Positions 39,442-51,113 of a DNA stretch of 64,000 nt are shown piece by piece; positions within the stretch are counted from its first letter, which is position 1, and each line of letters begins with the position of its first letter. The position numbers and the translations under genes are program-made. Origin of the DNA: Pterobdella sp. o SKG-2022 (lineage: Eukaryota > Annelida > Clitellata > Hirudinida > Piscicolidae); contig OZ038324.1 in NCBI GenBank assembly GCA_964035795.1, forward strand, positions 4,770,680 to 4,834,679, written 5' to 3'. A model generated the notes under the pieces. It ran no database searches and was not told the origin of the DNA. It was given only the letters and a program-made list of their open reading frames with translations.

Positions 39442-40253
39442 GTTTGTTTTTTTTTGTTTGTTTGGTTAACTTTTAAGCTTTTTTTATATTTTTTGATTTT
39501 CTCACACACCACTACACAGACCCTTTTCAACCCAAACAACTCAGTACTCAAGATATTCGTCATCAAGTATGACGTCAGCGATATGCCTGCCCACCATCAG
39601 GTGATTACTAATCATGAGGTCTCATTTGTATGCACTCAGTGTTGCTATATAAAGAAAAAAAGGATATTTAGAAATATCATCTTTATTATTATTTAAATTA
39701 TTGTTTTTTTTTTCTTTCTTTTTTTTATAAATGTTAGTGTGAGAACGATATGACGATGCGTGCGTAGAATAATAAAGATGATGCTTGGCTTTAGTAATGA
39801 TTTTGAATTGATGATGATGTTAACGATATGTAATAATGATGGTTTTAGATTATAATAATACTGATAATGATGATTATGATTTCATGTTATACCTGTAAGT
39901 TTAATGATGGCTATGAGGGCCTGATGATGATATGAAAATATGATGATGACGATGGAAAGATGATGGCGATGCTATGATAATAATAAGAATAATAATAATA
40001 ATAATAGAAAGATGATGACGGTATGATAGGAATAATATGATGACAGACGATAGTGCGCCAGAGGACACTGTACATGGACACCTCTGCAGGTCAGCATGAT
40101 GAGCATGTGCATCTCAAGTACCTCGTGCATCTTAGGTGAGGGCTTTTGCTCAATAATAATAATATTATTATTATTATTTGTTATTTTTGTTGTCTTTTTT
40201 GCGCTTATTGAAACATTTTTTTCTTATATCTGACATTCATTTTTTGGTGTTGA

Positions 40254-40291
<38 letters not shown>

Positions 40292-40747
40292 TTATTACTA
40301 TTTTTTTATTATTATTAGTTTATATTACTATTTTTGTTTATATTATTACTATTTTTGTTGTTGTTATTTTTATTGTTGTTATCATTATTATTGAACGACC
40401 AGGTTGTGCAGCACAAAAAAGGGTCGTGTTTATCTGCACACAGACATCAGACTCATCTTTGCTAGGTTGTTCATTTTTATTCATATTTGTTTAGTATTAT
40501 TGCTTATTTTAATTATTTTTAAGTATTTAGTATTATAAATATTAATATTATTATCTTTTTTCGATATTATTGTAACTATTAATATTATTGTTATTAATAT
40601 GATAATTATTTTTATCATTATTATTATTATTCTTATGGTAACAGAGACACAAGAGAAACGGGCTTACAGAATTATGAGCTAAGGTCATTCACAGAAATGC
40701 CAAACAATCCCACCTACACACCACGCTCCCTCTTCGACTCGTCATAA
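38423..40747 (+). CDS. ATOS (FAM214/Atossa) homologue, conserved C-terminal region
   Basis: Seven in-phase exons: 38423-38510, 38598-38756, 39294-39362, 39520-39600, 40047-40135, 40403-40465, 40645-40747 (TAA). The joined peptide follows the conserved FAM214A/B C-terminus step by step: YNCLLGSFEESMMKGR, GFRVEIGASGNFHPPHISLP, FYFSLSDDNAPSPYLGHVDL, KKGYRIPSQGTVQLTLFNPN, VLKIFVIKYDVSDMPAHHQ, TIVRQRTLYMD, KGRVYLHTDIRLIFARD and YELRSFTEMPNNPTYTPRS. ATOS proteins are nuclear; fly Atossa regulates transcription of mitochondrial metabolism genes in macrophages (family knowledge). The DUF4210/Chs-like region is intact and ends at the expected point. The 5' part of the gene lies upstream and is only partly resolved. 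The 39362 donor is the first GT of a (GT)n array. Confidence 0.92.
38837..38905. repeat. Second dispersed motif (copy also at 56955-57022)
   Basis: ATTTATTGAGCAAAAAAAA then, after a short variable part, GATAAGTTTAGC.TTATCATA. TGATAA...TTATCA can form a stem. The two copies lie in the ATOS and glypican introns. Confidence 0.6.
39363..39439. repeat. (GT)n array starting exactly at an ATOS splice donor
   Basis: The exon ends with GGAACTGTGCAACTG and the next base starts about 38 uninterrupted GT units. The array therefore supplies the 5' splice site itself. Confidence 0.95.
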
Positions 40748-41883
40748 TTATTTTCACGCTCTTCATTGGTTGTTATATATAGATTCAAAATTGTCCTATT
40801 GGTTGTCTATTTCTAGGTTTTGAATTTTTTTGATTGTTATTATAATTTTTGCACTATTTGTTGTTATTTATGGATATTTTCATTTAATTCTGTTTCATTT
40901 TTCAAAAAAATAATAAATCACCAATTATGATTCAGTTTGAATGTATTATTTTTTCGATTCTTTCAACGGGGAGTATATGAAAATTGATTTCTCAGTTTAT
41001 TTATGCCTCGTTTATTCCTCTTATTCGGTACAATCTTTTTCATTGTCCTATTCACTCATTTAAAATTCATTCATTATCTTTCATTCTTCATCCATCCATT
41101 TTACATTCATCAACCCACCTTCCATCCATCCTTCCATCCCATTCGTTGTCTTCAAGACATTGACAACTGCAACTAGTTGATTACTTTTCAATTACTTTGT
41201 TATATTTTCGATATTTATTGTTATTTTAGTTTTGCAATACCTAGTTAATGAATACAAATTATTGTTAACAATTATGCACTCATTTGATCCCTGTCGAGAT
41301 ACGGATGTCTAATATAGTGATTTTTTTTATTTGTTTTTATCTTATATTTAATTATTTTAGTTAGTATATTCATTATTAATATTATAATATATAATTAATG
41401 TAGTAATTATTTCTAATTATTAATTTATATTAGTAATATCAAAAGATTAAATGCTATGTTTGATCCCAGTTCAAATTCTGAGCACTTGATTTAGCTAGTT
41501 AATTAGTTTTATCTTTACATTCATCATTGTTGTTATTATTTTTATTATTATTGTTAATATTTGTATTGTTATTTTTGTTTTCTTATTAATCAATAATTTT
41601 GTGTCATTTCACTATTTTCTTTATTTTTCGTTGTGTATTATTATTATCACTCTAGAATTTTTATTTTATTTCTTAAAATTCATTTGACCATTTTTTGGCA
41701 TGTAAATACGTTGATTAACTTTAAACGGTGTTTATTTATAGAATAGAGATGCGCGAGAATTTTCAAAAACTGTTTCACACCAGTTGTGTATGTTTAAATA
41801 TATGATCACAATATTTTTTGATCTTTTTGATTCCGAATTTTTAAATTTGTTCTCGATGTCTTTGTTATTTTTGTACTTTGTAG
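40748..41883. other. Intergenic stretch between convergent ATOS and the unrecognised minus-strand gene
   Basis: AT-rich, with AATAAA near 40911 (plausible ATOS polyadenylation signal), CATT/CATCC repeats at 41055-41145 and ATT tracts. No exon seen. Confidence 0.5.
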
Positions 41884-44800
41884 TTAATGCTTTTTTGGTT
41901 TATGAGAGGCAGAGGCAATAGTCGACATGGAGTTGGTGGCAGTAGAAGTGATGTTCTGGTTAGTAGAAAATCTTTTGTGGTCATTGTTGGGGTTGTTATG
42001 GTTGACAGTAGTGGTGCTTCCGCTGCTAATTTTGGTGTTGGTTTTTGGATCGGTTGTTGTTTTATCTTGGTCATTGAATGGTCCAGAAGTTGTAGTTTTG
42101 ATATCTTGAGTTTTGTCGATTGTTGTGATGTCTTTGCAGTATTTAGGCGGTGTTTTGTTTGTCTTTTTATTTGTACCTGCATTCTTCGGGTCTTCATCTT
42201 TGTTGGATGTTGAAGCCAAGATTATTTTGCTGCTTAAAGCATCTTTTTTTATCAACGTTTCCTTGACAACCATCAAAGGTCGTATAAAAACTTTTTGTTC
42301 GGCATCTAACCCAAATTCGACAACCTCATTGGCTAGCACAAACGATGTTGATAGACCACAGCTGAGCTTGTGACCGCCTCTTCTTATTCGAACCGACCAA
42401 TCAGCTTCAACGCTGATATCCACAAAGTGGGTGTGCACCATAGCTTGACCACTCACAGGGCTCACTCGCAGTCGTCTGCGTTCACTGCTCACTGTGACGT
42501 CATTGCACGAGGATTGTTGTATCTTGACGCTGTTAACGTAGATCTATGTTGGTGGGATAAGAAGTTGTTTTAATGAAGCGGATGATGATGTTGTTTACAA
42601 TGTAAATGATCGTTTGTGATGATGATTCTTCAACAAAACTTAATACTAACCACCAAAGCTCCTCCCTTCAACATACGACATTTCGCTTCCTGCACAGCTC
42701 TCAGACATGACGTCATACAGCTGCTACCTAGCAACATTTGCTGTGAAGTGTCGTTACTGAGATCTCTGAAAGGAGGCTTGCTGAGCAAGGAGAGGTGGCC
42801 CCCTCGAGACACGCTGAAGCAGGAAGAAGAGTTGCCGCCGAAAATAACCACATCAGTGCTGGCTCTGGCTCTTTTGCTACCGTATGCCTGTAACTGACCA
42901 ACATGAATAAGTTTTTATTTATTTCCAATAATAAAACAGTTTTAATGTTTTTTCAGCATTAAAATGATTTATTAGTTTTCATTGACTCCAATGTGTTTTA
43001 TTACTGACCTCAAAACTGGTGCCATCCTGCAAGACTTTGGCTGCGGCGTGATGTACGCAGGCTGCGGTGCACCTAATGTAATGTAATGTGGTATTTATGA
43101 AGTGCTTTTCTTTATAGATTAAAGCGTTTGCTACAAATTTAATGTAGCGAAAACACAATGTAAAGAAGGTGGTAATGGTTGGCCTACGCGGGATTCAAAC
43201 CGGCAATTCAGGTAATTAATTTAAAACTCTACCAGCTGAGTTATATGGGCTAAAGAGCGTTATTTTCACTTTCACCTTTATTAATGCAGTGCCTACATAA
43301 GATGTAACTTGAACATCATAATCTGTTGATAGAAAAGCTTCGACAACCAATGAGACCATGTTTCATTTTTAGTCGATCATTATTGTTTTAATTACCATAG
43401 CGTTTACATATTTCTCTCAGCATCAGCATTTTGTAGCGATATTTTATTATTGTTTAATACTTAACCTTATTTTGATTCATTTTTCTATAAAATAATTATC
43501 AACATTTCAGTCACAAAGTGTAGCTAGAGAAAATGTTGCTTGAAGAATATTTTATTAACTGGCAGAATTTGTAGCATCAAAAGTATTCCTAAATACACGT
43601 GTCAAATGAAGATCTATTATTCAACATAGATTTTTATTATTCATATGAATTATTAAATTTAAAATTTATAATTATTTTTAATATTTAACTAACTCAAAAT
43701 ATGCAGAACTTCATGTCACCTGTTCAACTCATTCATATATTTATTATCTATTCATTTTCTCATATTTATTTGGGGTAGTGGCCTGTAAATCTAATTTCAC
43801 AACTGAAGTTCATGTTTTGAGACGATTTAATGACTGACTCGCCAATCTACTAACACTATTGATATTTTTTTAAAATATAATATTTATAATCCATTATTGT
43901 CTAAGCTATTGTGATTTCCATGAGATGTATTAATTATATAAATGTGATAAAACTGCTAAAAATTTTAATGTACTAAGCTTTTTGTAAGGAGAACTTATAT
44001 TACAATGTACTAGATAATGTAGTTCAACTCTTACAAAACGCTACATATATTTTTTAAAAAGTTTTATTTTTTCTTAGTCTGTATCCTTAGATTGTTTTTC
44101 ATCAGTTTTTAACCTGTCATTGGTTGCGACTACAGCTTGGTGGTTCTGGTTAACCAATCGGATGGCCCTGTCGAGTGTCAGCTGCACCAAAACGTTGTTG
44201 CGTAACAACACCTGAAATCAATTTAATGAGAATTCTTAATGATAACTACTACTTTTCAGAAAAATTTTAAATATTGTAGCATTTGATGTTGCAACTCAAA
44301 AAGCCACTCTCATGGGTTAAGAAGGTTCTGAGAGATTTACCCAAAAACGCTCAGCCCAATCTATGATTCATACAAGAAATCTCAGACAAAAATTTTGTGA
44401 ATCTACTCCACAGTGTTTTGGCCACACACAACGTCTTTAGGCAAACCTTGTCAAATATGGATGATGGCCTCAGCTGAAACGGTAAGATATTGATGTTGTT
44501 TGGACAAACGAGAAGACGACCGTCGTCAGCGACACCCACCAAAATACAGGTAAAAGGGTCTCTTGAGATTTGGAAGATGATAGGATGCAACCGGGAAGGC
44601 TTGTAAAAAAAATGGTGAAGTTATTAGAGTACAGGTGAGTGTTACTGTGGTTTCCAAACTTTGCGTTTTTAATTCTTTGGACCCCATGATCCAAATTTTG
44701 TGGGTTTTGAGCCCAGTCTTTTTTGCAAAGTGGACTTTACAAAAAAGGAAAGTAGGAGTGGGTATCACGCAGAAGATTGATTTCGTTGCATTTTTTGTTT

Positions 44801-45831
44801 GTTTTTGTTTAAACTCGTGTAATATAGTAAGACTGCGTTGATATATACCAATTCTCTTCGATAAATCAGTTAATATTGATGGCCTAACTCAGTCTCAACG
44901 TGTTCGATTTCTGGTCAAGCAGGGATCAGCCACTTTATTAATTAATAAGACATTGAATTTATATGGAAACAAACCTCAATAATACCATTGGGTGTAACGT
45001 GGAAAAATGGGTGTAAAGGGTGGTGAGATGCAGAGAATGATGGTTGTAAGGGGGTTGTTTCCGTTACTATGTCTTTTTGTGGCGTTTCGTCTGCCTGTTA
45101 ATATAAATCGATTGAGTTTTCAATTTTTAAACTTAATGCTTCAAACAAACCTTGAACGGTGGGAAATAAGCCTGTGGGAAAGATGGATGAAGAGAGTATG
45201 TAGATGGAGTGATGGAAAGATGTGGTAAAGGAGATAATAAAGGAGGAAGTGGAGATGTAAAGGGGAAGACAGGAGATGAGTAGAAAGGTGGGGTCGATGA
45301 AGAAGGTGAATGAGTATTCTTTTTCTTCAGAGGATCACCCACACTACCAAAAGTGGAAGACCTGGATGTGATTTCAATGGGAACAGAAGGAAGGATGGAG
45401 GCTTGAAGGGGGTTTTGCAGTATGGCTTCTTTTTCTTTCGCCTGTTCCTTCAGTCCATCTTGAAGACATTCACTCCACGATTCGACGATTTCTAGAGGAA
45501 AGGGAAGCGGAAATTGATTTTGTTCGAAAGCTTCATCATTTGGTGTGTTGTGTAGTTGAGGATGTTGTGGGGGATTGAATTGTGAGTGTTTTGATTGATG
45601 AAATTGTTGTTTTGGCAGAAGCGACGTGGAAGAAGCAGTAATGGAAAGAAAGAGATCCTTGTTGATGTGTTTAAACACTTCGTCAAAAGTGTTGTTGTTT
45701 TGGTTTTTGTTGTTAATTTTAACTTTGTTTTTATTGATTGTTTTGTGATTGTTGTTAATATTTTTTGTATGGTTGTAGCAGTAGTAATTTTTTCTGTTTT
45801 TATTGAGACATCTTTTAGTTGCGGAACACAT
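41884..45831 (-). CDS. Unrecognised multi-exon protein
   Basis: Seven minus-strand exons join with matching phases: 45831-45151, 45094-44975, 44599-44447, 44211-44114, 43072-43009, 42887-42651, 42543-41884 (TAA), about 670 residues if 45831 is the start. I do not recognise the family. The N-terminal third is Asn/Lys- then Pro/Ser-rich, with a possible helix PLEIVESWSECLQDGLKEQ. The middle looks like beta-rich folded sequence: FFHVTPNGIIE, CILVGVADDGRLLVCP, VLLRNNVLVQLTLDRAIRLV, CVHHAAAKVLQDGTSFE, ARASTDVVIFGG. The last exon contains SERRRLRVSPVSGQAMVHTH and WSVRIRRGGHKLSCGL and ends in a Thr/Asn/Lys-rich tail. The repeated P/D-x-G-x-hydrophobic pattern resembles large axonemal proteins such as SPAG17, but I could not confirm that. 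Upstream coding exons may exist above 45831. Confidence 0.65.
43075..43250 (-). mobile_element. tRNA-derived SINE, copy 1
   Basis: On the minus strand a tRNA-like head with an A box (AACTCAGCTGGTAGAG) and a B box (GGTTTGAATCC) is followed by a body, TGTGTTTTCGCTACATTAAA, a GC-poor stem and a tail ACATTACATTACATTAG. The body and tail are shared with the copies at 50.9 and 55.1 kb. The tail ends exactly at the splice acceptor of the exon 43072-43009. Confidence 0.88.
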
Positions 45832-46748
45832 TCTTTTTCACTTTTCGTTCATTTTGTTTTCGTTCTCTATCTGTGACGCACTTATTGTTTTCTGCGTTTT
45901 CTTTTAATATTTTTTTTTATTTTGAAGGGAAATTGAAATCATGTTTCTAATATTTTGAGATCATCAATATTTTTTGATAACAGGATTTTCCTTGCGTGAA
46001 CTTTTAAAAACCCAATAAATAAAAAGTCTAATTAGAATTTTTAAAGTTCTCACTCAATTTTTTAAAATTTCTCAAAATTTTTCAAGATATTTATCGGTAG
46101 AAATTGCAGTTATAGGGTCTATCATTTCTTTTTTTGAATTTATTTTAAAATTTTATTTTTCTGCAAACGTCTTGTAAATAACTCAATTTTTTTATTTTGC
46201 GAAATATTCTATTTTTTTCGAATATTTAATTTTTTGATTTATGCCATAAATATTGATTTCCGAAAATTTTCTTTAAAATTTCCAAGCTAAAATTTGAATA
46301 TTATATATTTCAATCTACCAACTTATTCTTCAAGGCCAATTTTTGCAATGTACCTAGAATAAGTTAAAAGTTAAGAAAGTTGCGAGCAGAGATTTGAAGG
46401 GCAGAAGACTATAAAAGTTAAATGAAGAATATCACTGATGAATGATACGACAAAAAGAATATTAATTCTGATTTTGAACAGTAACAATTGGAAAATTTGG
46501 TGACGGATGCACCTTCCACAACCATGACCGCCATCTTCTATTGTAAGTCGAAAAAAATCTTTCAAACTTCTAAATATATCAATGGATTTTAGTCGAAATA
46601 CGCTTTATTAATGAATGAAATAATTCTAAGACTTTTAAAGTCAAAAGCTTGCAAGTTGGCTGTAAATGTTTAGATTCTCATTCAATATTGGAAACAGAAA
46701 AAAAAACAAGAATTAACAAATATAATTATTATATTTAAGTTTTTATAC

Positions 46749-46822
46749 TTGATAATGTGAGTTAAACTTACGAAAAGCTTCGTGTTATTATTCAGTTAAT
46801 AAAAGTGTTTGATTCAAATCGT
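46749..46822. mobile_element. Partial copy of the 113-bp foldback element
   Basis: TTGATAATGTGAGTTAAACT, ACGAAAAGCTTCGTGTTATT and CAGTTAATAAAAGTGTTTGA match the core and right arm of the 56804-56916 element. The left arm is absent. Confidence 0.65.
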
Positions 46823-47284
46823 AAAAAATATAAATCGAAATGTAGGCTTGAATTATATTTGTGAGGTCTGATGAAAGGTTCATAAAGTAATACAAAATAT
46901 TGTCGAGGCAAGTTCAACAAGGAGGCGTTATAATAATAAGAATAATAATAACCTAAATATTACTATTATTCTGAGTTCAAATAGTGGTGTAAAACAAGAG
47001 CGGTATTTTTAATTCTCATATGCGATAGATTACTATAATATTTATGCTTTTAGAAATTATGTAAAAATTATAAATAGTTGATAATGTCATAGTTAATTTT
47101 TATTTTAAAAATATTTTTAGTAAATTGACTTTTATTATAAAAATTAAAAAAAAATTTTATCATAGTTGTAATATGTTTAAAAAATAAACTTCGTTTTTTT
47201 TATTTTTTTTTTCTCTTGTTTTTTTCTTGGGTTAAAACATAGTGACAAAGAAACCATGAAAATTTTAAGTTATATTAAGAAAAT

Positions 47285-47405
47285 CTCAAACTTTTGATTG
47301 GTTCAGTTGTAACCTACTTTCATTTGATTGGTTAAGAATGACACACCCACGAATAAAGCACGTGGTGATTTCAAAAATACACACTATATTCTCTTTCGCG
47401 CTGTT
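47285..47405 (+). promoter_or_regulatory. Candidate promoter of the KLF gene
   Basis: About 0.5 kb before the first KLF codon are two inverted CCAAT boxes (GATTGGTT at about 47298 and 47328), a CACACCCACG GC/CACCC-like box, an E-box CACGTG (about 47360) and TTTCGCGC, an E2F-like site (about 47395). Clustering upstream of the gene supports a promoter; no transcript evidence is available. Confidence 0.4.
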
Positions 47406-47836
47406 CAAAAGCACGTTCGAAATTGTGAAAATAGATTGAAAATTTCGGGATGTTGAAATGACTAAAATGTGGCATTAATCTACATATATTATCTGCTCAA
47501 TCCACACATTTATAACAATTTTTACTTGTTAAACTTATTGTTTTCAATTCTAAAATTTCTTTTTTAAAACGTTTGTTTTGTCGGTTTTTTGATTTAGAAG
47601 CGAAACTAGCAGTTATTTTATTTTTGTTTGCTCAGGGGTTGCTAAATTCTCTCTAGTTTTGTTGCAATTAAGTCTAATTAACAAGAATTCACTTAATAAT
47701 TATACGTTAATTAGTCAAAAGTTTGCGCGCACGATTAATTTAGATTAAAGCTATCACCTTATTGTTTGAATGGATCTATTATGCAATCTTTTGCAATAAT
47801 CTTCATAAATAAATCACGCTGACAAATCTGAAAAAA

Positions 47837-50685
47837 ATGAAAAAGTTGCTCAATAGGCATCCATGCCTGGAGTTGTACAAGAAAAACTACAAGGTTAATA
47901 ATATACTATTTAGAAATTTCTAATCTTATCGGTATTATGTTAATTTTTTAATCACTTATACTTTTTTTCAATTCTCAACTCTTATCATTTTAATATTTTG
48001 CATTTTTTCAGTATTCACAATGGCAACTAATAAAATTCATTTTGATGCTCAATTCATTTTTCTGAAAAATGATTGTGATAAATTTTTTGATGCCGGCGAT
48101 AACAATAAATATCAACGCAACTATAAGTGAATTTATCAAAAATATTAGATTGATCTTTTTTCTCTGAGATAAATGTTAAATTTATAATTTTTTTTACATT
48201 AGCTTCAGTAAATGAGAATTTTTTAAAATTAAAATCTTATACTCAATTTGATTACTTTCATTCATTCATTGAGGCTGCTAATTAATTTTAATATCAAAAA
48301 TATTCATAAGAAACAATCTATTAAGAGCTAAATTTTAATATGTAATTAATATTTTATTGTTATATCTAATTAACATTGTATTGTTATATATAATTGTTAT
48401 CATGTTATATGTAATAAATATTATGTTTTTATATGTAAATAAAGGTGGAGTTGACAAAGGAATGGTGTGCTGCACAATCCCTTCTCTCCCTTGCTTCCTG
48501 TAATCCACATCAGAAAGAACAACAAAACTCTACAGAAAAAATACAAGAGTTACATCAAAAGAATACAGAGAACTTACAACAGCCACAATACAAACTTGAG
48601 AATCAACCACATTTTAAGCATCTTCAACACCCTACATCAGAACCTTATCAGCATTCTAAACAGCAACCACTTCAACAAAAATACAATGATAAACAATCCA
48701 ACACAGAAGATTACTTGCTCCACCAATATTCAACAAAGCAGCTAATAACATGCCCTTTCATAACTCCTCCCCCTTCTGATGACAACTCATCAAATGATGA
48801 GTTTGAAGATCCTTTTCATCCATCCATCCGCTCATTCATTCATTCATTTTCCAGTAATGCATCCATCCTTTCTTCTTTCAATCAATCATCCAATCATCAA
48901 CCATCTTCATCTCTGAAAACTAACAAGACTTTATCTAAGCTAGAAGAGGTTTAGTATCATTGATGTTTTTTATTTTTGTTCTTTTTTTTTTTTTTATCTA
49001 TTTTCATATTATTAGTATTAGTGCCAAAGTTTAGCTTAAAATATCATATATATTTATTTATAAAGAACTTTGTCACAATCACCAGCTACTGACATGTGAG
49101 CTGCCTGCTAAGAGAAAGTTTGAAGAGGAAGATGATGATAGTGGAGATGATAATGATGATTGGAAAAGAAAGATGAACCGAAAAATTAAAAAAAGTAAAA
49201 AAAGATTAAAAACAAAAAATGATTCTAACTCAATTCAAAATGCTCAAGAACAACCACAACAACAAAAATTATCACAAAAAGCCACTTCACTTCAACACAT
49301 ACAGCTAAAACAAACTCAGTCATTACAACAACATCCCACACAACTAAAAGAACAACAGCTGTTACCAGAGCAACCACAGCTACAACAAAATCAATACCCA
49401 ACTCAACCCCAGGTGCTACAACAACCAATACAAATATTTTTCCTGCATCAGGATTATATAACTTCTCACCTACAAGCAGTCACTCATAACTCCCTTTTTA
49501 TTCGTAAAGATGATGACAAAAACAGCAATACATATTACAAACAAAATAATGGAATAGAAAAAAATTTTGTGAATAATTGTGAATTAGAATCGGCTAAACA
49601 AAATAATGATACTTCCAAGTCTACTAATAACGATGCCACTACTATCAATATCATTAGTAATAATGAAGATAAAAATGATGGTGTTAAGGATGATGAAAAA
49701 AGTGATAAAGAGTTGAGAAAGAAAAGACTTGTTGAGTGCTTGCTGGAGAAGTGCCACCGACAACAGCTTATCAAGCAACAACAACAAATTATAAATAATA
49801 ATCCCACAATCAAGAAACAACTCGAGAATAAATACAACAATAGTATCAACGACTCAACCAAGATAGATTCACCAAAACCAACAACCAAAATAAACTCAAT
49901 TCAACAGACACAGAAATACAAAAACATCCAACCAACAACACCCGCAACAACGGTGACGTCAACAGAGACGCCAACCAAACACAAAAAGGCTTTCAGTTGC
50001 ACCTTTGTCGGCTGTGACAAAACGTATTACAAGAGCTCCCATCTCAAAGTCCACCTACGAGTACATACAGGTACTAATAATAATAATATTTAATATTATT
50101 TTTTTATCATCATTCAATATTTTTATTGTACTTTTAAATAGATTTATTTTTTCATTCTCACCTTCATTATGTTTGTACTGTTTAAATTTTTTTTCATGAT
50201 TTTTTTGTATTATTGTTTTTATTTTGTATCTTCATAGTTTTTATTTTGGTTGTTATTATTGCTGATATTTAAAAGGAGAAAAACCTTTTGTTTGCACGTG
50301 GCTAGAGTGTGACAAGAAGTTTGCCAGGTTAATAATAATAATCAAAATAATAAAATTAATAAATTATGTAACTTTTAATATTAAAATATCTATATAGTAA
50401 TGAATTATTTAAGAACAAATACCGCTGGAAACAATTTTTTGTTAGCTTTAAAATTAAATTTCATACATTCGCAAACCCTTTATATATTTAATGTAATTCT
50501 ATGATTATTAATAATCATATCATTAAATGGCAACCAGGTCGGAAGAGTTGAGTAGGCACATTCGCACACACACTGGAGAGAAGAATTATGCGTGTGATGT
50601 GTGTCACAAGCGATTTGTGCGCAGTGATCACCTTAGTAAACATTTCAAGAGGCACCTCAAAAAATGTGGAGAAGTTTTGGAGTAG
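47837..50685 (+). CDS. KLF10/11-like (TIEG/Cabut-type) Krueppel-like zinc-finger factor
   Basis: Five in-phase exons: 47837-47893 (candidate start [19 protein letters not shown]), 48445-48948, 49086-50070, 50276-50327, 50538-50685 (TAG), about 581 residues. Three C-terminal C2H2 fingers have KLF spacing and linkers: [20 protein letters not shown], then [20 protein letters not shown], then [20 protein letters not shown]. These bind GC/CACCC boxes (family knowledge). TYYKSSHLK in finger 1 and the N-terminal [14 protein letters not shown] and [12 protein letters not shown] segments resemble the KLF10/11 repressor regions (EAVEALVCMSS and LCITPPQSP). Finger 2 reads RSEEL where most KLF/SP proteins have RSDEL. 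Between these lies a long Gln/Asn/Lys-rich disordered stretch, and [11 protein letters not shown] and [12 protein letters not shown] are basic/acidic blocks that may be nuclear signals. The first exon is the least certain part. Confidence 0.9.
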
Positions 50686-50933
50686 ATTGGGGATTTTTTG
50701 GGTAGGTTGTGTAATGATGGTGTTTCATGGGTGGTGTATACTGTGAAATGCATGGTTCGGTGTGGTGCTCTGTGAGGTTACATTGGAAGGTGGTGTGCAG
50801 AGATGCTTATGAGGGTGTAAGGTTGTGGAGAATTAGTGAGCTGGTTGTCATACCTGCCTTCGAACAACTTTCAATGCCTTTCCATTGCCTGTTTAACTTT
50901 ATTTTTATTCTTATGCTATATATATATATATAT

Positions 50934-51113
50934 GGCTCCTATAGCTTAATGGTTGAGCATTAGACTAATTATCTAAAAGTTACCGGGTTCGATTCCGCGT
51001 GGGCCGACAATTAGCACCTGTACCACAGTGTGTTTTCGCCACATTAAATTTGTAGCAAGGGCTTTGATCTATAAGAAAAAGCGCGTTATAAATACCGCAT
51101 TACATTACATTAT
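50934..51113 (+). mobile_element. tRNA-derived SINE, copy 2
   Basis: The head has an A box (TAGCTTAATGGTTGAGCA) and a B box (GGGTTCGATTCC). The body contains ACCACAGTGTGTTTTCGCC, ACATTAAATTTGTAGCAAGG and AAAAGCGCGTTATAAATACC, and the tail is ATTACATTACATTA. It is not called a tRNA gene because the anticodon arm does not pair and the same body follows all three copies. Confidence 0.88.

Larger units (their letters stand above)
45832..47836. other. Intergenic region upstream of the KLF gene
   Basis: AT-rich, with one half copy of the foldback element (46749-46822). A minus-strand fragment near 46500-46545 contains an ATG followed by a possible donor. It could be a 5' exon of the unrecognised gene but cannot be supported. 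Confidence 0.5.

Noticed and set aside
42630..42928. Several competing frames around 42.6-42.9 kb on both strands
   Set aside because: Only the frame containing ARASTDVVIFGG joins both neighbours in phase; the others are shadows.
48010..48130. Small frame starting [12 protein letters not shown] as the KLF first exon
   Set aside because: Its only donor (AA|GTGAAT, phase 2) would put the next KLF exon out of frame. The 47837-47893 exon fits phase 0.
50934..51008. tRNA gene
   Set aside because: A and B boxes are present, but the anticodon arm is poor and the same downstream body follows copies at 43 and 55 kb, so it is a SINE head.
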